Assembly: GCA_905480075.1 (NCBI GenBank)
Contig: CAJQOX010000100.1
Span: 1-34,577, forward strand
DNA: 34,577 nucleotides
Direction of reading: 5' to 3'
Source: an uncultured Aureispira sp.
Lineage (GTDB): Bacteria > Bacteroidota > Bacteroidia > Chitinophagales > Saprospiraceae
The notes under the pieces are model-generated. The model did not search any database. It had not been told where the DNA came from and was given only the letters and a program-made list of their open reading frames with translations. Both the position numbers and the translations under genes were made by a program. Shown here piece after piece: positions 8,560 to 17,528 of the stretch. Position 1 is the first letter of the stretch. The number at the start of each line of letters is the position of its first letter.

Positions 8560-8567
8560 CAAATATA
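8560..8567 (-). promoter_or_regulatory. Possible -7 promoter box of the yebC gene
   Basis: Read on the minus strand the sequence is TATATTTG, a full match to the Bacteroidota TAnnTTTG element, 30 bases before the start codon. No TTG is found at the usual 17-23 base distance upstream, so only half of the promoter is supported. Confidence 0.35.
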
Positions 8568-8683
8568 AGGAAATGTAGCTTTTTTTAATAAAAGGAAACA
8601 AACAATTAATTTATTTGTTGTATTGTTATAAATTAAGATTTCCATAAAATTATACGGATTCCTTTCAGATAAATTAAAAAATT

Positions 8684-9145
8684 ATGATGACAAAATTAAT
8701 AAAAGGTGATTTTTTGCCGAATTTCACTCTATTGAATCAATACAAAAAGGAAGAAAACAGCCACAGTTGGTTAGGTTCTCCTGTGGTAATTTATTTTTAT
8801 CCGGACGACAATACGCCAATTTGTAAGGCACAGGCATGTTCATTCAGAAACAGATTCGATGAATTTAAAAACCTTGGGGTACGGGTTGTTGGTATTAGTT
8901 TTAACAAATCTGAAACCCATTACAGGTTTTCTGAAAAGCTTAACCTCCCTTTTACCTTATTGAGTGACGTAAAGGATAAAGTCCGCAAATTATTTGGTGT
9001 ACCTAAAGCTATGTTGGGTATGGCTCCAGGGAGAGTTACTTATGTTTTTGATGGTAATGGCAAGTTGATTTATATTCATAATGCCTTTTTACAGTCTGAA
9101 AAGCATGTAAAGGCGGCTTTGGATAGCTTGAAAAAGAATAATTGA
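8684..9145 (+). CDS. Peroxiredoxin, Bcp/PrxQ type
   Basis: 153 residues, thioredoxin fold. The peroxidatic site is YPDDNTPICKAQACSFR: C47 is the likely peroxidatic cysteine and C52 the resolving one, with P40 and T44 in the usual P-x-x-x-T-x-x-C frame. The second half shows VVGISFNKSETHYRFSEKLNLPFTLLSD and VTYVFDGNGKLIYIHN, typical of the family. It reduces hydrogen peroxide and organic peroxides in the cytoplasm with thioredoxin as donor. The residue after the TP is Ile instead of the common Gly, a modest change. The start at 8684 (ATG ATG) could be either of the first two codons. No operon partner: the next gene starts 318 bases later. Confidence 0.92.
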   Translation: MMTKLIKGDFLPNFTLLNQYKKEENSHSWLGSPVVIYFYPDDNTPICKAQACSFRNRFDEFKNLGVRVVGISFNKSETHYRFSEKLNLPFTLLSDVKDKVRKLFGVPKAMLGMAPGRVTYVFDGNGKLIYIHNAFLQSEKHVKAALDSLKKNN

Positions 9146-9463
9146 TTGTTATTTTTCATTGTTTATAATCACTGTTCCTTCTATATTTTCACAAACCTAG
9201 CTATTATTTTCTCTGAATATTTTGAGAAAATACTCCTCCCTGTATAGTGTGAAATCATATCCCTTTGCAGAACATGCTCTTCAAAAAAATGCATCCGGAA
9301 TCCACTTTGTCCATTGCTTTGTATTTCATTGGGCAGGGTTTTGGAAATATCAACCTGATTGAATTTTTCAAATTTAATATTGCTGATGAACAGAGTTTTG
9401 ATGAATAATCTTAACTTTAAGATAAACAATTACATAATTTGTCAATATTTAATTTCTTATTTT
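9146..9463. other. Gap between the peroxiredoxin and VOC genes; possible gene remnant on the minus strand
   Basis: No confident gene lies here. On the minus strand a frame of 82 codons (9429-9181) is open between stops, but it begins only with TTG and has its first ATG at codon 46. Its last 45 residues (SNGQSGFRMHFFEEH... SIFSKYSEKIIARFVKI) look like real protein by composition, so this may be the end of a decayed gene. I do not recognise a family. Otherwise the stretch is AT-rich without a clear promoter. Confidence 0.3.
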
Positions 9464-9853
9464 ATGAAAAGAGTAACCGGAATCGGGGGCATTTTTTTTA
9501 AAGCAAAAGACCCCCAGGCATCTAAAGATTGGTACAGGAAACACCTCGGAATAGAATCCGATCAGTATGGTGGAGTATTTAGATGGTTACAAAAGGATAA
9601 GCCGGAAAAAGAGGGAAGTACTACATGGAACCCTTTTCCGGAAGATACGGATTATTTTAATCCCGGCAATCAGGAGTATATGATAAATTACAGAGTGGAA
9701 GACCTCGAGGCATTATTACCCCTGCTTAAAGAAGAGGGGGTTACTATTACAGGGGACATGCAATCCTTTGAATACGGTAAATTCGCCTGGATAATTGATC
9801 CGGAAGGAAATAAAATTGAATTATGGGAACCGGCAGATGAAAGCAGCTTTTGA
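9464..9853 (+). CDS. VOC (glyoxalase/bleomycin resistance/dioxygenase) family protein
   Basis: 129 residues from the ATG at 9464; the frame runs 35 codons further upstream into AT-rich DNA, which does not align with the family. The opening RVTGIGGIFFKAKDPQASKDWYRKHLGI and the closing FAWIIDPEGNKIELWEP are the two signature ends of a VOC domain, the latter carrying the conserved metal-site glutamate (ELWE). A single beta-alpha-beta-beta-beta pair domain of this size dimerises. Members include glyoxalases, resistance proteins and dioxygenases; substrate cannot be inferred. It is convergent with ychF, separated by a 46-base perfect palindrome. Confidence 0.88.
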   Translation: MKRVTGIGGIFFKAKDPQASKDWYRKHLGIESDQYGGVFRWLQKDKPEKEGSTTWNPFPEDTDYFNPGNQEYMINYRVEDLEALLPLLKEEGVTITGDMQSFEYGKFAWIIDPEGNKIELWEPADESSF

Positions 9854-9870
9854 TTTGCCAAGTTTAATAA

Positions 9871-9916
9871 TTAGCATGTTTCCTTTTTGCTTTAAAGCAA
9901 AAAGGAAACATGCTAA
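9871..9916. terminator. 46-base perfect palindrome, probable bidirectional terminator
   Basis: Arms of 23 bases (9871-9893 and 9894-9916) are exact reverse complements with no spacer, centred on TTT/AAA. It sits between the stops of the convergent VOC and ychF genes, 18 and 9 bases away. Transcribed from either strand it forms the same long hairpin, but neither side has a strong T run outside the stem, so termination is inferred from position and symmetry. Confidence 0.65.
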
Positions 9917-9924
9917 AAGGACTA

Positions 9925-11025
9925 TTACACATTAAACATAAACTCTAGCAAATCTCCGTCAAGCACGACATATTCCTTGCCTTCCTGACGTAAAGTACCG
10001 GTTTCCTGAGCGCCTTTCCATCCGTTATTTGCCACAAAATCGGTATAGGCAACAGTTTTTGCCTTGATAAATCCACGTTCGAAGTCGGTGTGGATTACCC
10101 CGGCCGCACCAGGTGCCTTTGTGCCTTTTGTGATTGTCCAGGCACGTACTTCCTGTACCCCTGCTGTAAAATAAGTAATCAGGTTCAATATGTTGTAACA
10201 GGCATTGATTACTTTGTTGACTCCCGGTTCTTTCAATCCAATGTCTGATAAAAATTCCATGCGTTCTTCATAGGAGTCCAACTCAGCGATATCTGCCTCT
10301 ATAGCAGCACTTACAAAGATAGTCTCTGCTTTTTCATCTTTCACTGCTTCAAGAAAGGCTTGCGTATAGGCATTGCCATCATTAACAGATTCTTCGTCAA
10401 CATTACAAACGTAGATAATAGATTTGGTAGTCAATAGCTGCATTTGTCTGATAAATTCCTCTTCTTCATCCGATTCATAATCAAAACTCCTTCCGGGTTT
10501 TCCTTCATCGAGGTGTTGCAAAAACCTTTCTAAGAGATTCACCAGCTTAAGAATCGCCTTGTCTCCGGTCTTGGAAAACTTCTTTTGTTTTTGAAGGTTT
10601 TTTTCAACAGTTTCCATGTCTTTGAATATCAACTCCATGTCAATCGTCTCCTTGTCCCGGACAGGATTAACGTCTCCGTCTACATGAACTATATTGCCAT
10701 CGTCAAAGCAACGAACTACATGAACAATAGCATTCACCTCCCGGATATTTCCCAAAAACTGATTGCAAAGGCCCTCCCCTTTACTTGCCCCCTTTATCAA
10801 TCCTGCTATGTCGACAATGTCAATAGTGGTGGGTACTACTCTGTTCGGGATGACTATTTCTTCCAATTGTGTCAATCGCTCATCGGGCACTGTTATTGTC
10901 CCTATGTTGGGTTCTTTTGTTGCAAAAGGATAATTTGCAGCCAATGCCTTTGCAGAGGATAATGCATTGAAAAGTGTTGATTTTCCTACATTGGGTAGTC
11001 CTACGATTCCACATTTTAATGCCAT
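9925..11025 (-). CDS. ychF: Ribosome-binding ATPase YchF (Obg-like OLA1)
   Basis: 366 residues, the normal length. The P-loop is GLPNVGKST (8-16), followed by the switch-like NYPFATKEPNIG, the DIVDIAGLIKGASKGEGL G3 region and the NVDE specificity segment that prefers ATP over GTP. The C-terminal third is a TGS domain, with GFIKAKTVAYTDFVANNG near its end. The protein binds ribosomes and is linked to stress and translation control in other bacteria. It is a cytoplasmic single-gene unit here. Upstream on the minus strand, TACTTTTG at 11105-11098 fits the -7 box and is followed by GCGGCAT, as in the arsM promoter. Confidence 0.96.
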   Translation of the reverse strand: MALKCGIVGLPNVGKSTLFNALSSAKALAANYPFATKEPNIGTITVPDERLTQLEEIVIPNRVVPTTIDIVDIAGLIKGASKGEGLCNQFLGNIREVNAIVHVVRCFDDGNIVHVDGDVNPVRDKETIDMELIFKDMETVEKNLQKQKKFSKTGDKAILKLVNLLERFLQHLDEGKPGRSFDYESDEEEEFIRQMQLLTTKSIIYVCNVDEESVNDGNAYTQAFLEAVKDEKAETIFVSAAIEADIAELDSYEERMEFLSDIGLKEPGVNKVINACYNILNLITYFTAGVQEVRAWTITKGTKAPGAAGVIHTDFERGFIKAKTVAYTDFVANNGWKGAQETGTLRQEGKEYVVLDGDLLEFMFNV

Positions 11026-11097
11026 GATTTATGCTTGTTTTGATAATTAATAAAATTCAATATTTGTTGCCTGAACAGGCTGAAACTTTTAATGCCG

Positions 11098-11105
11098 CAA
11101 AAGTA
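11098..11105 (-). promoter_or_regulatory. Possible -7 promoter box of ychF
   Basis: On the minus strand this reads TACTTTTG, a full TAnnTTTG match, followed by CGGCAT. It lies 72 bases before the ychF start. No clear TTG is seen 17-23 bases upstream, so it is a half match. Confidence 0.4.
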
Positions 11106-11304
11106 CAATTTATTTGTGAAAGTCCTAAATTCTGTTTAGTCTATCTTTTCTTATTTTATGAATGATTTCTTATTTCTGTTTTTTACTCAGATTCCTGTTA
11201 TTGTAATTTTAACTTTCATATTTTTTTGCAAAAAGAATATATTTAGATTTTTTTATATAACTTGGATTAATTAAATAATTATTCTATTTATTATTCATAA
11301 CATT

Positions 11305-14300
11305 ATGAAAGTAATTTGTTCAGGTTGTAATGCAGCAAACAGTTCAGAAAACTCTATCTGTAGTTCCTGTCAAAAAGAACTCTTGCCGGATTTTAAAAGC
11401 AAATTTCAAACTAAAAAAGGGCAAATCTTATCCTTTATGGACCTGTTCGATAAAATCGATCAGCTTGAAAGCCGTCTTTCTTTTGTAGAGCAAAATTTCA
11501 AGGCTGTTTCTGATGAAAAGGAAATTGTAGAAAAATTGCCGCAAAAAGAAACAGAGAAGGAAACAGTTAAAGAAATTCCGAAAAAAGAACCTGAAAAAGA
11601 AAAGACTTTCTCTGTCCCTGAAATACTCCCGGATTCACTTGAAGAATTGAAGTCTCTCCTCACAAGAGTCGAAAAGGAAATGTATGAAGCCAGGATTTCT
11701 GCAGATTTAGCCCTTCATGCTGATTTGTCTTTCAATTCCAAAAAAATTGAACGCAAAATTAAAAGATTGGAGGAACAGATTCAGTATGATAAAGAAAATC
11801 CTGAAGATGAATCACCAGATACAGAAAAAACTCCTGAAAAGAAACCCGGATCAGAACCTGAAAATGAAAAAGAGGAAATAAAGAAAAAATACCCCAATTC
11901 AATTCCTGCACTCAAGGCTATGTTGGAACATAATGTTTCTGCAATGCAAAAAGCTTTGGAAAGTGGTCAAACCAAAAAATTTGAAGAATTAAAGGGGGAG
12001 GAAACAGAATTAAACCTGCGGATAACCAATCTGCAACTCGCTGAACAATACGCCAAAAAGGAAAATCAACCAGAAAAAACGGAGGAAAAGGAATCTGAAA
12101 AATCACCTGAAAAGCAAATTAACAAACGCCTGGTTTTCGAAATTGAACAGGAACTCTCTGCTGTATGGAAAGCTAAGAAAAAAGCACTCGCAGCGCAGAA
12201 AATTGTTCGGTTGGCCAGCCTCTCAGAAAAAGAAACCGAACTAAAAAAAGAACTTCAGCTCGCTCAGGAAGGCCTGATTCAAAAACGTCAGCCCAAAGAT
12301 TTATCCGAATCCTCAAAGCCTGAAACCAAAGAGAAGGTAGCTGCTGTGTCTTCTGCCAAATCAGCGAAGAAAACCAAACCGCAGGCCATTAAAAAAATTA
12401 AGGTGAAGCCTCAGGGGCCCACCGCCTTTGAGCAGTTTTTTGCTCCGGTCAATAACGGAATTGAACTGATAAAACAAAGATACCTGCATTTCAAAAAGGA
12501 AGGGAAATTGCCACAGTTTTTCTTAATTCCTACCGGTGTTCTTACACTCCTTATTGCCTTTGGCTATGTAGCTCAATATTCTGCAGTGACCTATTTTGGG
12601 GACTACCTTACTCAAATCAAACTGGGCTTTGGATTTATTTGTTCCACAGCCGCAATTGCTATCGGTATCAAATTGAGCAAAAGGGACAAAAAATACAAAC
12701 AATTTTCTGAAGCACTGATGGGACTTGGCTTGTCACTCAATTATATATTTATTTATTACCTCTCAGCTGACCCGCCACTTATAGGTCCTTCCACAGGTTT
12801 TGTGCTTATTTTCATCAACACCGCAGCTTCGGTTTTCTTTTCCCTGAAATATGAATCCAAAGTTATTGCCCTGCTTGCCTTATTAGGTGGTGCCTTTGCC
12901 CCTGCCTATCTGAAATCAACGGGAGAGAACACCCATATTTATTTTGCCTATCTATGGGTTTTATGTGCTTCCTCTGCCTTTGTAGCCTTCCGTTTACGTT
13001 GGGAACTGCTCAATTTTATCTCCTTTTTGTTGGTTACACTTATACTGGGGTCTAATGTTTATTTTTATTATGCTTCTCCAAAAGCCTTGGCTGACCCGAT
13101 TTATCTGCTTTTGTTTCATGCTTTTGCCTATCTCTATGCCTATCTCAGCCTCTTTGACGGCAGACAAACCCGCAAAAAACAGACGACGCTTTCTGTCATT
13201 ACCCTTATTGGTGCACAGGCTGCTATGATGTTAAGTCTGTATTATGTTTATGGCAATCATAAAGAACACTACTACACGCTTGGATTGGCCTATCTGCTCA
13301 ACATGATGCCCTTTGCAGCTTTGACGATCATCTATTATAATAAATGGTCAGAAAAACAAAAAACATTGCTTATTGCTGTGTCAGCTACCTTTGTTGCTGC
13401 TGCGGTTCCTGCCTATTTCGGATTGGCATACCGCGGACAACTGTGGGCCCTTCAGGGATTAGCCCTTCTGACAGGTGGGATGATTCTCAAATTGTCGGAT
13501 GTCAGAAGATTGGCCTATGTAGTTGTAGCTGCCGGCCTGCTAAATATGTTCTTTAATTTGAATGACCTTCCAAATGTCCAAGATGCTGTTTTATTGACAA
13601 AAGGCTATGTGAACCTTTGGTCAATAGGTATTATATTAATTATCGGCTCTCTTTTATTCAAAAAATATCAGGACAGCCTGCTTGATTATGAGAAGAAATT
13701 TCCCTTTGTGTTGCATCAGGTGATTTCTGTATGGGCAGTTGCTGTTTTCTATATTACTACTTTTCACTACTGTTCTAAATACCTGCCCTATTTTACACAT
13801 GAGTACCTTGGTATAATCTGGGCAGTTCAGGGTTTGATTATTCTCTCAGTCAGCCTGCAGTTCAAACTGATAACTTCCCGTTTGATCTCCTATGTCTTTG
13901 TTTTGGGAGGCCTTGTTGTTATGTTGGCAAATCTGACCTATATGCCTGATAGGGTAGAGGGTATGTTGTTTACTCAGGGATATATCAACCTGTGGACTAT
14001 TGGTCTTGTGTTGATTGCTATGGCACTCTTATTTATGAAATTTAAGGATGTTTTAAATGAAAATGAATCCCGTCTGCCTTCATTTGTAGCTGAAATTCTT
14101 GCTGTGTGGGGCATGTTTGTGTTCTACTTTACAAGCTTTTACTTCATGGAATATTTTGCCTTTAACCTGGCACTCATTCCAATGTTTGTACTTCTATTAT
14201 GGAATAATTACAAAAAACTCTATGTCGCCGAATTTTTAGGTCTGTCGCAAATTTTCGTACTTTTTTATGTAATTGCGATGTCTATGATAGTCTCCGCTTC

Positions 14301-15468
14301 CTATCATTTCTCTGATCAGGAATTATTTGCTCAGCTGGCTATTGTGGAAGTATTTTTTGTATTGTGGTTTATGAAGATGTTTTATGAAAAAGCAATTCCG
14401 GATGCGCCTCAGTACAAGCATGATTCGGCTGCAAAGGCAAGGGTCTTGTTTTATTTTCTACTCCCTTTTGCCTTTCTCGATTCCTTCAATCAGGGTTTAC
14501 CCGAATATATCCTTTATGGTTTGTGGATTTCCTGCGCGATAAGTTTTGTTTTGGCTGAATTTACAAAAAGCAAGGTCATCCTCCTTGAGTTTTTGGGTTT
14601 GGCGGGTTTTGCTGTCCTGGTATCCTTTATAAAAATTAATTATTTTGCTCTTTTGCTTGGTAATGCCTTATTCTTTGCGGTCTCCTACTACAAAAGATCA
14701 TGGGAAGAAGCTGCCTTCGATAAAACCGATTATCAGTTCATTTTCCTGCTGACACCCTATTTTGCGATCGCCTCAGTCAGTTTAATCTGTTTCAAGGCCT
14801 TTGGGGAAGATTTATTCTCCGCTGTTTCTGTTACTTCCTTCTGTATTCTGACTTTGGTAAATCTCGGTCATAAATTAGCCCCTGTCCGCAGGACTATGCT
14901 TATCGCTTACAGAGTGGCATGGGCGGCTATTTTTATTTCTCTTGGTTTTCTGTTTATACAATTGGAGGGCTATGTTGCCCCTTCCGGAACGAATTGGGTA
15001 GGCTTTATATCTTTATTATTATCACTTGCCTGGTCACACAAGATGATTTACATGGCCGATATTCCTTATGAAGGGAATAAAAACAGTCAGGAATGGAAGA
15101 TTGAATCTGTTTTACTGCATTTCATGAATATTTGTTTTTATTCTGTGCTGCTTTTTTATATTACCGGAGATAAATTTTCCATTGCCCTCACAATTGTTCT
15201 GTTTTTACATGCAATTGCTTTATTGTTTAATGCCTTGTCGTCTGATTTCAAGCATTTGACAAAACTCTATATAGGTATTTTTGCGGTGGCTTTAGTCAAA
15301 CTGTTTTTTGTCGATATGAAAGATGCTGAAACCATCGAAAAGATTTTGGTATTCATTCTTGTCGGTGTCAGTTGCCTCGTAGCAGCTTACTTCCTGATTA
15401 AATACAATGAAAAGAATAAATCGGAATCAGAATCCACAAAGGATGGGGAGAACGAGTTAGATGTTTAA
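11305..15468 (+). CDS. DUF2339 family giant membrane protein with zinc ribbon and coiled coil
   Basis: 1387 residues. The N-terminus is a zinc ribbon with C5, C8, C19 and C22. Residues 60-370 are a charged Lys/Glu-rich region with coiled-coil character (LEELKSLLTRVEKEM, IKRLEEQIQ, KAMLEHNVSAMQKAL). From about residue 400 to near the end follow more than twenty hydrophobic segments, as expected for DUF2339. Residues ~710-825 and ~835-950 are an internal repeat: RGQLWALQGLALL...TKGYVNLWSIG...SVWAVAVFYITTFHY against GIIWAVQGLIIL...TQGYINLWTIG...AVWGMFVFYFTSFYF. The C-terminus is charged and cytoplasmic. Function of DUF2339 proteins is not known to me. It stands alone, with a bidirectional terminator right after the stop. 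Confidence 0.85.
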   Translation: MKVICSGCNAANSSENSICSSCQKELLPDFKSKFQTKKGQILSFMDLFDKIDQLESRLSFVEQNFKAVSDEKEIVEKLPQKETEKETVKEIPKKEPEKEKTFSVPEILPDSLEELKSLLTRVEKEMYEARISADLALHADLSFNSKKIERKIKRLEEQIQYDKENPEDESPDTEKTPEKKPGSEPENEKEEIKKKYPNSIPALKAMLEHNVSAMQKALESGQTKKFEELKGEETELNLRITNLQLAEQYAKKENQPEKTEEKESEKSPEKQINKRLVFEIEQELSAVWKAKKKALAAQKIVRLASLSEKETELKKELQLAQEGLIQKRQPKDLSESSKPETKEKVAAVSSAKSAKKTKPQAIKKIKVKPQGPTAFEQFFAPVNNGIELIKQRYLHFKKEGKLPQFFLIPTGVLTLLIAFGYVAQYSAVTYFGDYLTQIKLGFGFICSTAAIAIGIKLSKRDKKYKQFSEALMGLGLSLNYIFIYYLSADPPLIGPSTGFVLIFINTAASVFFSLKYESKVIALLALLGGAFAPAYLKSTGENTHIYFAYLWVLCASSAFVAFRLRWELLNFISFLLVTLILGSNVYFYYASPKALADPIYLLLFHAFAYLYAYLSLFDGRQTRKKQTTLSVITLIGAQAAMMLSLYYVYGNHKEHYYTLGLAYLLNMMPFAALTIIYYNKWSEKQKTLLIAVSATFVAAAVPAYFGLAYRGQLWALQGLALLTGGMILKLSDVRRLAYVVVAAGLLNMFFNLNDLPNVQDAVLLTKGYVNLWSIGIILIIGSLLFKKYQDSLLDYEKKFPFVLHQVISVWAVAVFYITTFHYCSKYLPYFTHEYLGIIWAVQGLIILSVSLQFKLITSRLISYVFVLGGLVVMLANLTYMPDRVEGMLFTQGYINLWTIGLVLIAMALLFMKFKDVLNENESRLPSFVAEILAVWGMFVFYFTSFYFMEYFAFNLALIPMFVLLLWNNYKKLYVAEFLGLSQIFVLFYVIAMSMIVSASYHFSDQELFAQLAIVEVFFVLWFMKMFYEKAIPDAPQYKHDSAAKARVLFYFLLPFAFLDSFNQGLPEYILYGLWISCAISFVLAEFTKSKVILLEFLGLAGFAVLVSFIKINYFALLLGNALFFAVSYYKRSWEEAAFDKTDYQFIFLLTPYFAIASVSLICFKAFGEDLFSAVSVTSFCILTLVNLGHKLAPVRRTMLIAYRVAWAAIFISLGFLFIQLEGYVAPSGTNWVGFISLLLSLAWSHKMIYMADIPYEGNKNSQEWKIESVLLHFMNICFYSVLLFYITGDKFSIALTIVLFLHAIALLFNALSSDFKHLTKLYIGIFAVALVKLFFVDMKDAETIEKILVFILVGVSCLVAAYFLIKYNEKNKSESESTKDGENELDV

Positions 15469-15485
15469 GAATAAATAGGCCTTAC

Positions 15486-15528
15486 AAAAAAAGGATTGAC
15501 TTCTTTTTTGATGTCAATCCTTTTTTTT
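15486..15528. terminator. Bidirectional intrinsic terminator between the DUF2339 and desaturase genes
   Basis: A 15-base stem, AAAAAAAGGATTGAC / GTCAATCCTTTTTTT, with a 12-base loop, lies between two convergent genes. The stem ends in a T run when read from either strand, so it can stop both transcripts. Confidence 0.88.
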
Positions 15529-15544
15529 GTTTTTTTATTACTGA

Positions 15545-16615
15545 TTACTGTGCAAAATGCAACAACCTGTCTTTAGAAAAACGCTTTGTTCGTTGTTTCA
15601 TGATTTCAATCACTTCTTCCTCAGAAGCAAAGGTGTTGCCGTTGATATTGACAATATATTTTGCCAATGTTTTATAACGTTTGAACATCAGAAAGACCCA
15701 AACCATATGAAAATCCAAGCCGTCAAAAATCAATGATTTGTTGTCAGCATATTTCTGTATGTTTTGCTGAAATTCCACCGGCATGTCGGTCCAATGCATG
15801 TTTGGTACCAAATGATGACCAATATGATAGCCGTCATTAAAACATTTTTTGTTATATCCTGAATTGATGCAGGTAATACTACTAGTGAAGTCATTCCCGG
15901 GGTTCGTGGCATCAATAAATGCATGCTGCCCCCAGTTGCCTGACATCATACCGAGTCTTACTACAATCAGAGGAATGACAAAAACGGCCATTGTTGCCCC
16001 CAAATTGAGAAAGAAACACAGAAGAGCCAAAATGATCATATATAAATATTCTGTCCTTGCAGCTTTTATAGCCAGTGCGTTCTTTTTAGAACTGAAAAAG
16101 TATTGTGCCAGTTCTATAATACCAATTAACATAAACCTGAAATAATAGTGCAGAAAACCCAAAAAGCTATCACGCTGAAAAGGCATAGTAGTACTTTTAT
16201 CCTTAGGCATGTTACCTTCATTATGATGCATTCCCATGTGATGGTAGAAATACAAATCAGGAGATTGTCCCATAAATACGCCCAAAAACCAAGGGATGTA
16301 CTTGTTCCACATATTGTGTTCCTTTTTGAAAAAAGGGCGGTGGCTTGTGTTGTGAAGCATCAGAGTGTAGGGGCCAAGAAATATAACAATACATAAAATA
16401 AAATGTACCGCTGCCCAGGACCACCAAAGATTCCCTGTAAGTAAAGGTAGATACAATAATATTGCAGAAGGTACCAAAGTGAAGGTAATCTTAAGCATCA
16501 GATAGATAAATGGCAAGTCTCTCTCGTCTCGTATTTTGCTCAAAAAGTACTTGTCAAGGCCTTTTAGTTCTTTTTTTACAAAAACAGGGTCAGTGATTTC
16601 CGGTAATGCTCTCAT
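15545..16615 (-). CDS. Membrane fatty acid desaturase/hydroxylase family protein
   Basis: 356 residues with four or more membrane segments (about 38-60, 66-86, 153-172, 191-222). Three histidine boxes carry the di-iron site: HNTSH (88-92), HHMGMHH (125-131) and HIGHH (264-268), with an extra H231 in NWGQHAFID. This is the pattern of the fatty acid desaturase superfamily, which also holds sterol, carotenoid and beta-carotene hydroxylases. It inserts a double bond or hydroxyl group into a lipid chain at the inner membrane, with oxygen and an electron donor that is not encoded nearby. The substrate and position are unknown. The start has no competing ATG. It is a single-gene unit ending at a bidirectional terminator. 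Confidence 0.9.
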   Translation of the reverse strand: MRALPEITDPVFVKKELKGLDKYFLSKIRDERDLPFIYLMLKITFTLVPSAILLYLPLLTGNLWWSWAAVHFILCIVIFLGPYTLMLHNTSHRPFFKKEHNMWNKYIPWFLGVFMGQSPDLYFYHHMGMHHNEGNMPKDKSTTMPFQRDSFLGFLHYYFRFMLIGIIELAQYFFSSKKNALAIKAARTEYLYMIILALLCFFLNLGATMAVFVIPLIVVRLGMMSGNWGQHAFIDATNPGNDFTSSITCINSGYNKKCFNDGYHIGHHLVPNMHWTDMPVEFQQNIQKYADNKSLIFDGLDFHMVWVFLMFKRYKTLAKYIVNINGNTFASEEEVIEIMKQRTKRFSKDRLLHFAQ

Positions 16616-16883
16616 CGTAAATTAGATTGATTTTGAAATTCGGCACAAGATACGTTTTTTTTACCTTCAATGATGAATTTATTTCTGAAAAACAATTCCT
16701 CAGGTCAATTTTAATACTAAATTTTCATTTTCAGATCTGTGAGAATCTTTTTATTTTATTTAATAATCAAATAATATCTATCAATTTATTGTAAAAACAG
16801 GAATGGTTCAGGATAAAATAATTGCTCTTTCGTCTTTTTTAATAAAAAAAATATTAATTTATCTTCAATAAAAAACAGGTATT

Positions 16884-17462
16884 ATGATCATGAAAAAAAC
16901 AATCCACTATTCAGGATTTATAATTAGTTTAGTTTTGATGCTAGTCCTTTTGTCAGGCTATTCTGTAGATTATTCTCCGGTAGAAAAAAATAAGAATCCC
17001 CGGCTTTCACAAAAAGAATATAAAAGGAATCTTCGGCTTCAAACCAGAAAGGCTAAACTGAAAAAGCGATTTGGCAGATCAAAAAGTGAAATTCAGAGGA
17101 AGAGGATAAAAAAGAAAATTTACCATATTGAGCAGAAACAGAAGACAGACCGCAACCCTGTATTTGGTATAACGGGCTTTGTGTTGTCCCTTGTAGCTAT
17201 TTTGTTGTTTATTATTTGGCTCTTTGCCATGTTGTTTTCATTAGTATACGGATATTCCGTTCTCTCCGTATTGTTTTTGCTTTACGGAGCTTTTGCAGCA
17301 GGACTCACAGGTTTGATACTTTCAATACTCGGAATTGTATTGGCATCCAAAAGGTCAGATATCTTTTCTGCGCGCGGTCTTTCAACGGCAGGAATGATCA
17401 TTGCTTCTGTGATTTTGGCAATTCTTTTGTTCGCAGCTATACTTTTCTTCCTGTTTTTATAA
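16884..17462 (+). CDS. Hypothetical membrane protein, DUF4190-like C-terminal part
   Basis: 192 residues. A first hydrophobic segment (about 10-27) is followed by a very basic region (about 33-92, KRNLRLQTRKAKLKKRFGR...), then three more hydrophobic segments to the end. The string GLTGLILSILGIVLASKR...GLSTAGMIIASVILAI resembles small DUF4190-type membrane proteins, in which two helices are joined by a short basic-to-Gly link. The second and third ATGs are within six bases (16884 and 16890), so the exact start is open. The basic stretch could contact nucleic acid or phospholipid head groups (inference). The preceding 268 bases are AT-rich with no gene. It converges with the GH92 gene, 66 bases away, without a clear terminator. 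Confidence 0.65.
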   Translation: MIMKKTIHYSGFIISLVLMLVLLSGYSVDYSPVEKNKNPRLSQKEYKRNLRLQTRKAKLKKRFGRSKSEIQRKRIKKKIYHIEQKQKTDRNPVFGITGFVLSLVAILLFIIWLFAMLFSLVYGYSVLSVLFLLYGAFAAGLTGLILSILGIVLASKRSDIFSARGLSTAGMIIASVILAILLFAAILFFLFL

Positions 17463-17528
17463 GAATTTATTGTGTAGATACAGCCGCTGACAGAAAAGAG
17501 GGTTTTCGAATATTTAATTCTGATGAGT

